A stretch of DNA of 5,080 nucleotides. It comes from Actinomycetes bacterium. Its GTDB lineage: Bacteria > Actinomycetota > Acidimicrobiia > Acidimicrobiales > Acidimicrobiaceae. The stretch spans positions 1 through 5,080 of the forward strand of contig JAKBSX010000297.1 in the NCBI GenBank assembly GCA_021844725.1. Reading direction: 5' to 3'. The notes beneath the pieces were generated by a model. That model was not told the DNA's origin and made no database searches. It saw nothing but the letters and a program-made list of their open reading frames with translations. This document shows positions 1 to 5,080 of the stretch, in pieces. The stretch's first letter is position 1, and each line of letters opens with the position of its first letter. The position numbers and the translations under genes are program-made.

Positions 1-32
1 GTTATCGCATGAAGGACGAGATCGAATCCTGA
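1..32 (+). CDS. istB: Possible C-terminal tail of IstB-type IS21 helper ATPase (partial, 5' end outside window)
   Basis: Only the last residues are visible, in the frame starting at base 3: YRMKDEIES, then TGA at 30-32. The preceding partial codon ends in GT, compatible with Ser, giving a possible S-Y-R-x-K ending. IstB proteins, the AAA+ helper ATPases of IS21 transposition, commonly end in a similar '(S/G)YR-(L/M/F)-(K/R)' stretch. Its position about 105 bases before a likely IS21 right end, reading toward that end, is where istB should stop. The evidence is very short: the frame could be chance, and no catalytic motif is visible. Confidence 0.4.
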   Translation, partial: YRMKDEIES

Positions 33-137
33 TCGTACTGGGACCGCCGTCGGCATCAAAATGCTTCGGGCCGGCGGCCTGATCAAAATACACTTTCAAA
101 CCGCCATTTTCCCTACATTTTCACGCTGCCGCTAACA
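1..137 (+). mobile_element. Probable right end of an IS21-family insertion sequence (rest lies to the left of the window)
   Basis: Seen: the segment ends in CTGCCGCTAACA (126-137). Its reverse complement, TGTTAGCGGCAG, resembles the termini I remember for many IS21-family elements, which start with TG and end with CA. Inside this end lie short repeats typical of the multiple transposase-binding sites of IS21 elements: ATCAAAATGC at 55-64 and ATCAAAATAC at 82-91, and CATTTTC at 105-111 and 116-122. A short plus-strand coding tail ends at 32. The outer boundary at 137 is inferred from the terminal sequence. The other end and the target duplication are not in the window, so neither family nor boundary can be confirmed here. 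Confidence 0.55.
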
Positions 138-185
138 GAATACGACCTCTGAGCAAAAAAGGGGTCGAGTAAGACTCTCCGGAAG
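138..185. other. Spacer between IS end and the 3' end of the large gene
   Basis: These 48 bases separate the inferred IS terminus from the stop codon of the minus-strand gene. They contain a six-base A run (155-160, a T run for minus-strand transcription) flanked by CGACC (143-147) and GGTCG (163-167). A weak 4-bp hairpin GAGT-AAG-ACTC lies at 167-177. None of this makes a strong intrinsic terminator. If the IS boundary is right, the first 4-8 bases from 138 would be one copy of the target-site duplication; the other copy lies outside the window. Confidence 0.45.
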
Positions 186-3100
186 TCAGACTTTCCGATA
201 TCTTATCTTCAAGCCTGCATTTTCGATCTGGTACGAGCGCTGGTACTGCTTATCGTAAGGGTTAGGCAGAAAGTGAAATTTGGGCTCCTTCGAGAGGGCA
301 TTCGTGATGTGCAGGATCAAGAACTTGGTAGCCTTTTTGTTTGCGAGTTCGACAGCATGGCGTATTTCGGTGACGCCCAGTTCAAAGTACTCGTCTTCTC
401 CCTCCGTGGCTTTCACTTCAATATGATAGGCTTTGTCCCTATTGTTGATCACAAAATCACAACCAAAACCGTCGTTAACAATCCTATTGGGGAACCTCCG
501 GAGACTGTTTTCAGATTTCCAGCAATCTGGATTGACAATTGTAGGTCCGTATATCTTCAACAGGACTCGGTAGGCGTGGATCTCGCCCACCAATCCTATG
601 AGACTCTCTTTTGCCTTACTGATCCTGCCCCTCGGTTTTGAAAGTCTTTTGCCAGGTCCACTATGCCCTGGAGTGCTTGTGCGGGAGGTGACTTTCTTCA
701 AGTCAGCAATTTTATTGAGGTTAACATCAGGAAGATCATTCTCATCAATGGCCTCCGCGAGGTGATCCCAGAGTTCGCATAGATTCTCTTCAGAGTTATC
801 GAACGGCTTTCCACACACATCTTCTAGCTGCTCCTGCTTACGGACTCTTTCTTTGTGTTGTGTAAGCCTTTCTGTTGCTCTCCCCAGTTCATCCATCGAT
901 ATACCGAGTGCATCGAGCAGCGTGTTCAGATCAGATGCTTTTTCAATCTTCTCCCAAAACAGCTTTAATGTTTCAGAGGCAGGCAGGAGCTTCAGCATAG
1001 AAAAGCATTTGGACTCATTCCAAAGCTCAACGAATGCTTCTCTTCCCAGATCGCTATCAATTTGAAGCAAGAGGTCGTCTGCATCTTTCTCCCAATATCC
1101 AGCATCTACGCCATTCTGCAGGCACCAGAGAATGCCCGCCTCCTGAATCTTGAGCAGAAGCTTGCGGCAATGGTCCCGGTTCTGAGCGTAGATCTGTGTC
1201 GGGTCGGTTGTCGGCTCCAGCCTGAGTTCATCAAGCTTTTGAATGAGATCCTCGTTAGATTTGGCCTGATCGATGGCTTCGATTGCCTCAGAAGATGCCT
1301 TCCATTGAATGTACAGCGGCTTAACCTTTTGCATCACCCCACTAAACTCCACTGTCCAGCACAGACGCGAGTATTCCTCAGGGCATGGGAGGTTCTCCAG
1401 GGTGTCCGCTAGATCGTTAAACAGAAACGTGCCAGACTGATCCTTCAAAATTCTTCTTATGATACAGCGCAAGGGCACGCGCGCTGAGTGGAGATGGTTT
1501 CTGAATTCCTCAGCAGCATCTTCGTTCTTAACGAGCGATTCTCCCAAACGCTCGAGCACAAGGTTCCACTGCTCCAGTTGGAATTCCGGGCCAATGAGTT
1601 CAAATAACTCCCTTCCCAGCTGCTGGAAGTTCTCGCATTTCCGTACAATCCCCAATGCTTGATCAGGTTGGAGGAGGCCCAAGGTCATGCCTTCCAAACA
1701 CTTCTTCAGCCCCTCTTCGGCGTTCACCTCCGTCAAGGCCCTTAACTTGCTCTCATCGTTATCGAACATCAAGAGCAGAGGCTTCAGAAGCCGGATTGTC
1801 CAAGACAGATCGCCAAGCCAAATCTGCTCGATCTCAGCAAAGTGAGATTCAGAGATCTTCAGGTGTCTGAGAGCTTCAAGAATTGCATCTCTCGATAGTT
1901 CGCTATGTCCGTCAAGTCTTGATAACACGAGTTTCAGCGGGATATCGAGATCGGACCGATCAATTATCGCTCCGAGGCTTTCACTGAGTTGGCTGGGGGT
2001 ATCCTGGGTTTCCTTCAGTGCGAGCAGAGTTCTTGTTCTTGAGAGCCACAATGCGGGAACTGAAGTCGTAATAAGGCATTCCTGGCCCTGCCAGAGGCAG
2101 GCATCGAGATTGTCCGCCCAATGAACTCTTGCTTCTCTCAAACTCTCAATCGCTTTTGCAAATGTTTTGGTCTGGGTACCCCTTGCCTGGCTACCGGAGT
2201 GTGCAAATATACTAAGCACAACCGGTACAAGCCATTTCAATGCACTCGCAGAAAGAAGCTCTGCAGCTTCTCCTTTCCACGCCTCACCGTTCACAATCGG
2301 TTGCATCCTCAACTCCGAGGCCAATCGGACCGCCTTTCCATAGGCCCTCTTGAAACCAGTGGCGAGTCGCTTTGCATCCTTGGATTCTATTGCAACGATA
2401 GGTTTTGAGTGAAGTTCGAGACCTTCCAGAAATGAAGACGTGGCATCTGGAAGGTACACTGGTTCCCCCTCTGAAGGAGTAACAGCCTGTAAACCAGTAG
2501 TGTTCGTGTGAACAAGTATGCGAAGAGGAAAGCTGCTGCTCTCGCCTGGATCAAAGAGACTCCATGCCAATCTTACCTGACCCAGGAAAACGTCCCTGTT
2601 TATGATCTCCACCTCAGGGTTCATAAGTGCGTCGACTAGGTCCGTCAGCAGCCTGACATTATCTGAGGATCTTTCGGGATCGAATCTGGGCATGCCAAGC
2701 TGTTCTAGAATCGAGATGAGGGACGGATCACCATCCAGCCTCGCAGCCACTTCTCCAGACAGAGGACTTAAGTGGGCGAATTGATGCGACCGGCCAGCCA
2801 AAGCAAGAGAAGGAATGAACCACTTTTCTCCAGGAAGAGAGAACTCAGGGATTCCATCTTTGGTTGATACCAGCCAGTGGATATTTCTGAACCAAAAGCG
2901 GAGCGGTGATTCGCATGAAGGTGAATGACTTTGGCCACCGACCTTGGAGATCGTGAGCGTCTTCCACTCTATTTGCCATGCAGGCAAAGATTTGAGCATA
3001 ATCCTCATAAACGCCAATCGGGTCCGGCTATCGAATCCCAAAAACTGATCGATCCCCGGCAAGACATAGAATTCCTGCACCTCATATGGGTACTCGTATG

Positions 3101-5080
3101 TGAAATACGGTCTTAAGGAGCCCTTTGCGTACTCTCTGTAGGTTTTCCAAAAGCCCTTCTCAAAGCATGACGGAGGCTCCTCTGGAAGATCGACAGCTCT
3201 CCCCCCCGCTACATTGAAGCGCGATTTCCAATCTGTCGGAGAAACTTTGATTGACCTCAATCCATCAAAAACCCCCGCCTTGACCAGGAGATCCTGATTG
3301 ATCCGCCCCTGATCTCCCCATAATTCGTGATCGGGGGGTAGCATCAGTTGATCCATGACCTTCATGCATTCCCTAGTGTTGGCGCCTCTGAGATATGTTT
3401 GCAGCTCGTTTCCTGCCGTGCCACTCCAGCCTGGGCCAAAATATGCCTTAGCCAAAGGAAACCAACCTCCCCGACACGGTACAGGAAGGCTGCTAAGGTA
3501 TTTTAGCGTCTTTTCTCCTTTATCCTTTGCGATGAGACTGTTTACAAGTCTCAAGCCCCAACGAATAATATCCGCACAAAGCCCCTCATATTCGGAGCCT
3601 AAAGGGATCGGCAGCTTGGGAGTGGCAGGAATGAGTACCCCACGCAGTATATGTTCCACTCCGAAGCCTTGCACCAGCGAAGCGGAATCGAGGTAGGCAT
3701 GAATAGGGGTTTTCCTGATGCCACCTTCAGGTCGTGGTGTATGAACCTGGATGCTCTCGTGAAGAAAAGCAATGAGAGGCCTCAGATTCTTGGGGATGTC
3801 CTCGATTGCTTCCTCAGCAAGAACCTCGTCATCCGTTCCGCCCGTGCGAGGGCGAAAGAATACTGAACAACCGGCACCACTTGCATGAAGCTCGCTATCT
3901 GTTCCCAGCAAGACCTTCTTCCCTAGAAGCACATTGCCGTCCTTGGGGAACAAGACAGAAACATCATTCCAGAAGTCATTCCAGACTGTTTGGTCGCCAC
4001 TTTCGTGGAGTTGTTCTGCCAGTTTTTCCAGCGTTTCCGCCAGATCTTCGTTGCTTGGTAGAGCTCCAACACTAAGGGCTGAAAAGAGTTCAAGAATTTG
4101 GCTTTCACGTGAAGAGAGGCCATTGTGGAAGACTGGGAAAGTGGCTACACGGCGCAGGTCAATCTCGCGAATTACCCTTGAATTTTGAAGATCCGGAATA
4201 AGGCTGGTCTCAAGAAAACAGCCCCAGCCATCGTCAGTAAAGGCCAGAAGAGCATTCTCAATATTCAGGTTTTTGGGGCCAGCAGCCTGTTGGATTAAGG
4301 ACCACCAGTGACGACCGGAATCTCCTGTCCCTGGGAAAGGAGCCAATATGTCAATGATTGCCCTTGACTCCTCTAATCCTTTACCGGCAAGGCTTTGCTG
4401 GATAGCATCGATTGAAACCGCTGCAACGGTCTTGAGGAGTAGCTGATTGAAAGGTTTTTCAAAATCTATGTCGGTTCGGCTTATGTCACCGTAGAAAGTG
4501 GCATTCATATGAGCGGCACAGCCACTTGGAAGCTCAGTAGGAAGGAAGATGTTGACCTTTCCAGATTCTGGATGCTTATCTATTCTCACCGCAAAAGAAA
4601 CATTTGCTTTTCGCAGTTCAGGCCACTTACCGGGCAAGTTTATAACTGCCTTTCGAATTGTCTCCGCTTCGGCTGGATTCTCCTCCCCACCGATCTGTCT
4701 CTTCCACAGCCAATATCGCTTGGGCGGAATGGGCTCAATGTCTGCATTCACCGCATGAGTGATATGGATTTCCTTGCCGCTCAGAGGATCATCAAGAGAC
4801 TTGATTTCCTTACGTTCAATAAACCTCTGTATGCTACTGGAGTCCAGCCAGAGGCTCTTCACTCTGTCGAGAAAGAGGACCGTGTTTTCATCCAAGCGTT
4901 CGACTTCCGATATGGCTTGGTCTCTCGCGCTTTCGCTTAGAAACGGCAATCTAATGACCGTCGAGAACCCCTTGCTCTCTAAGTCCTGAAGTAGAGTTTG
5001 GTCCAAAAAGGATTTGACAGGAGTAGGCAACAGGTAGGGCGACAGAAAGCTGAGCTCCCTGAGGAGCCAGTCATTATCGA
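186..5080 (-). CDS. Sacsin/NO VEIN-like giant protein: HSP90-type (GHKL) ATPase module fused to C-terminal NOV_C (DUF3883) nuclease-like domain; 5' end outside window
   Basis: Seen: one open frame from the window edge to TGA at 188..186, with no internal stop, so at least 1,630 residues. Residues are numbered here from the TTG at 5030..5028. That TTG is not a believable start: 16 more in-frame codons (DNDWLLRELSFLSPYL) lie upstream without a stop and no well-spaced ribosome binding site precedes it. Order: end of a GHKL ATPase fold (STVIRLPF, residues 23-30), sacsin-like transducer segment (about 80-210), long helical region of unknown role (about 210-1375), charged helix (1378-1405), basic linker (1446-1474), NOV_C/DUF3883 domain (1475-1580) and a short tail. 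The nucleotide-binding motifs of the ATPase should lie just upstream, outside the window. I noticed no signal peptide or membrane segment in the visible part, so it is probably cytoplasmic. Known of the family: bacterial proteins of this type are often 1,500-2,000 residues and annotated only as ATP-binding or DUF3883 proteins. Inferred: ATP-driven sensing coupled to a nuclease, perhaps defence. Coding status is near certain, family likely, function unproven. Confidence 0.93.
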   Translation of the reverse strand, partial: DNDWLLRELSFLSPYLLPTPVKSFLDQTLLQDLESKGFSTVIRLPFLSESARDQAISEVERLDENTVLFLDRVKSLWLDSSSIQRFIERKEIKSLDDPLSGKEIHITHAVNADIEPIPPKRYWLWKRQIGGEENPAEAETIRKAVINLPGKWPELRKANVSFAVRIDKHPESGKVNIFLPTELPSGCAAHMNATFYGDISRTDIDFEKPFNQLLLKTVAAVSIDAIQQSLAGKGLEESRAIIDILAPFPGTGDSGRHWWSLIQQAAGPKNLNIENALLAFTDDGWGCFLETSLIPDLQNSRVIREIDLRRVATFPVFHNGLSSRESQILELFSALSVGALPSNEDLAETLEKLAEQLHESGDQTVWNDFWNDVSVLFPKDGNVLLGKKVLLGTDSELHASGAGCSVFFRPRTGGTDDEVLAEEAIEDIPKNLRPLIAFLHESIQVHTPRPEGGIRKTPIHAYLDSASLVQGFGVEHILRGVLIPATPKLPIPLGSEYEGLCADIIRWGLRLVNSLIAKDKGEKTLKYLSSLPVPCRGGWFPLAKAYFGPGWSGTAGNELQTYLRGANTRECMKVMDQLMLPPDHELWGDQGRINQDLLVKAGVFDGLRSIKVSPTDWKSRFNVAGGRAVDLPEEPPSCFEKGFWKTYREYAKGSLRPYFTYEYPYEVQEFYVLPGIDQFLGFDSRTRLAFMRIMLKSLPAWQIEWKTLTISKVGGQSHSPSCESPLRFWFRNIHWLVSTKDGIPEFSLPGEKWFIPSLALAGRSHQFAHLSPLSGEVAARLDGDPSLISILEQLGMPRFDPERSSDNVRLLTDLVDALMNPEVEIINRDVFLGQVRLAWSLFDPGESSSFPLRILVHTNTTGLQAVTPSEGEPVYLPDATSSFLEGLELHSKPIVAIESKDAKRLATGFKRAYGKAVRLASELRMQPIVNGEAWKGEAAELLSASALKWLVPVVLSIFAHSGSQARGTQTKTFAKAIESLREARVHWADNLDACLWQGQECLITTSVPALWLSRTRTLLALKETQDTPSQLSESLGAIIDRSDLDIPLKLVLSRLDGHSELSRDAILEALRHLKISESHFAEIEQIWLGDLSWTIRLLKPLLLMFDNDESKLRALTEVNAEEGLKKCLEGMTLGLLQPDQALGIVRKCENFQQLGRELFELIGPEFQLEQWNLVLERLGESLVKNEDAAEEFRNHLHSARVPLRCIIRRILKDQSGTFLFNDLADTLENLPCPEEYSRLCWTVEFSGVMQKVKPLYIQWKASSEAIEAIDQAKSNEDLIQKLDELRLEPTTDPTQIYAQNRDHCRKLLLKIQEAGILWCLQNGVDAGYWEKDADDLLLQIDSDLGREAFVELWNESKCFSMLKLLPASETLKLFWEKIEKASDLNTLLDALGISMDELGRATERLTQHKERVRKQEQLEDVCGKPFDNSEENLCELWDHLAEAIDENDLPDVNLNKIADLKKVTSRTSTPGHSGPGKRLSKPRGRISKAKESLIGLVGEIHAYRVLLKIYGPTIVNPDCWKSENSLRRFPNRIVNDGFGCDFVINNRDKAYHIEVKATEGEDEYFELGVTEIRHAVELANKKATKFLILHITNALSKEPKFHFLPNPYDKQYQRSYQIENAGLKIRYRKV
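291..608 (-). other. Protein region: NOV_C / DUF3883 domain, PD-(D/E)xK nuclease-like
   Basis: Residues 1475-1580. Seen in order: ESLIGLVGEIHAYRVL (the conserved G-x-x-G-E helix, Glu at 1483), CW at 1503-1504, GFGCDFVI with Asp 1525, and YHIEVKAT with Glu 1538 and Lys 1540. A second helix follows (FELGVTEIRHAVELA, 1549-1563), then a strand KFLILHI. The D-x12-E-x-K spacing and the 'IEVKAT' strand are the hallmark of NOV_C, named after the plant protein NO VEIN and grouped with restriction-endonuclease-like folds. Codons for E1538 and K1540 (419..417 and 413..411) were checked on the reverse strand and are intact. The active-site residues appear present, so the domain may cleave DNA, though NOV_C activity is experimentally poorly characterised. 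Confidence 0.87.
609..695 (-). other. Protein region: basic Gly/Pro/Ser-rich linker before the NOV_C domain
   Basis: Residues 1446-1474 begin KKVTSRTSTPGHSGPGK and continue with RLSKPRGRISKAK. The stretch has many Lys and Arg, several Gly, Pro, Ser and Thr, and no acidic residues, so it is probably disordered and positively charged. It sits directly before the DUF3883 domain, where a flexible tether would let the nuclease-like domain move relative to the ATPase body. The charge could also help contact nucleic acid, which is inference. Confidence 0.5.
816..899 (-). other. Protein region: charged helix, possible short coiled coil
   Basis: Residues 1378-1405 (SMDELGRATERLTQHK and the following RVRKQEQLEDV) are rich in Glu, Arg, Lys and Gln, with Leu, Met or Val spaced about every three to four positions and no Pro or Gly breaks after the start. 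This looks like a solvent-exposed helix or short coiled coil between the helical body and the C-terminal nuclease-like domain. It could be a spacer or a self-association surface. No family signature was recognised. Confidence 0.4.
4401..5080 (-). other. Protein region: C-terminal part of HSP90-like (GHKL) ATPase plus transducer-like domain
   Basis: Seen: residues 21-30 read GFSTVIRLPF, the pattern expected for the last strand of a GHKL ATPase fold (G-T-x-[IF]-x-L-P-[LF]). An acidic helix and ENTVLFLDRVKSLWL (48-62) follow, resembling the 'LLFL..l..i' segment after the ATPase in sacsin-like proteins. Residues 144-199 contain VSFAVRI, then IFLPTELPSG, then HMNATFYGDISRTDI and FNQLLL. This parallels the sacsin pattern of a 'FLPLP..TGLPVHVNG.F....NRR' block and a following 'WN..L' motif. 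Missing: the helix carrying the catalytic Glu and Asn, and the DxGxG loop, which belong upstream of 5080. ATPase competence therefore cannot be judged here. Assignment is by motif recognition only. Confidence 0.7.

Noticed and set aside
69..79. GC-rich GGCC-GGC-GGCC hairpin as a terminator of the IS gene
   Set aside because: It is not followed by a T run, and a three-base loop with a 4-bp stem is weak; it is more likely part of the GC-rich IS end.
143..177. Possible intrinsic terminator for the large gene (4-bp GAGT/ACTC hairpin, then T run on the minus strand)
   Set aside because: The stem is only 4 bp and the T run begins six bases after it; the CGACC/GGTCG pair encloses the T run in its loop. 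Neither resembles a working terminator.
273..641. 122-codon plus-strand open frame
   Set aside because: Antisense shadow of the NOV_C domain, whose D...IEVK motif fixes the coding strand.
1062..1412. 116-codon plus-strand open frame, and similar ones at 3355-3696 and 3806-4075
   Set aside because: All are antisense to the uninterrupted minus-strand gene, with no family resemblance and no convincing ribosome binding sites.
3923..4123. Minus-strand open frames of 66 and 63 codons (the latter at 1457-1648) in another frame
   Set aside because: They overlap the large gene on the same strand out of frame; no frameshift is needed because the main frame stays open throughout.
4509..4940. 143-codon plus-strand open frame
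   Set aside because: It lies wholly antisense to the large gene, shows no recognisable protein pattern, and overlaps the sacsin-like motifs that clearly read on the minus strand.

Overview
The window is almost entirely one very large gene on the minus strand. It runs in one uninterrupted frame from the right window edge (5080) to a TGA at 188..186, so 1,630 complete codons are visible and the true N-terminus lies outside the window. The sequence looks bacterial: no introns, dense coding, base composition near 50% GC by eye, and an insertion-sequence end next to the gene. I cannot place it in a genus.

The large product reads as a bacterial sacsin/NO VEIN-type protein. At its N-terminal side it shows the end of an HSP90-like (GHKL) ATPase module. 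This is the final strand STVIRLPF, followed by a transducer-like segment with an LPTxLxSG...HxNAxF...SR pattern as in sacsin and its relatives. A long, mostly helical region of about 1,200 residues follows, which I cannot assign. After a short charged coiled-coil-like helix and a basic Gly/Pro/Ser linker, the protein ends in a NOV_C/DUF3883 domain. That domain is a PD-(D/E)xK nuclease-like fold with its acidic and lysine residues present (D...IEVK). A GHKL ATPase coupled to a restriction-type nuclease domain suggests DNA or nucleic-acid surveillance, possibly anti-phage defence. That role is inference from architecture; no partner gene is visible.

The left 185 bases hold the only other content. 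Bases 1-137 look like the right end of an IS21-family insertion sequence: a possible IstB C-terminal tail (1-32, plus strand), a stretch with short repeats, and a terminal CTGCCGCTAACA. Bases 138-185 are a short spacer between the IS end and the large gene's stop codon, with no convincing terminator. The IS and the large gene are convergent. I see no tRNA, rRNA, CRISPR array or promoter.
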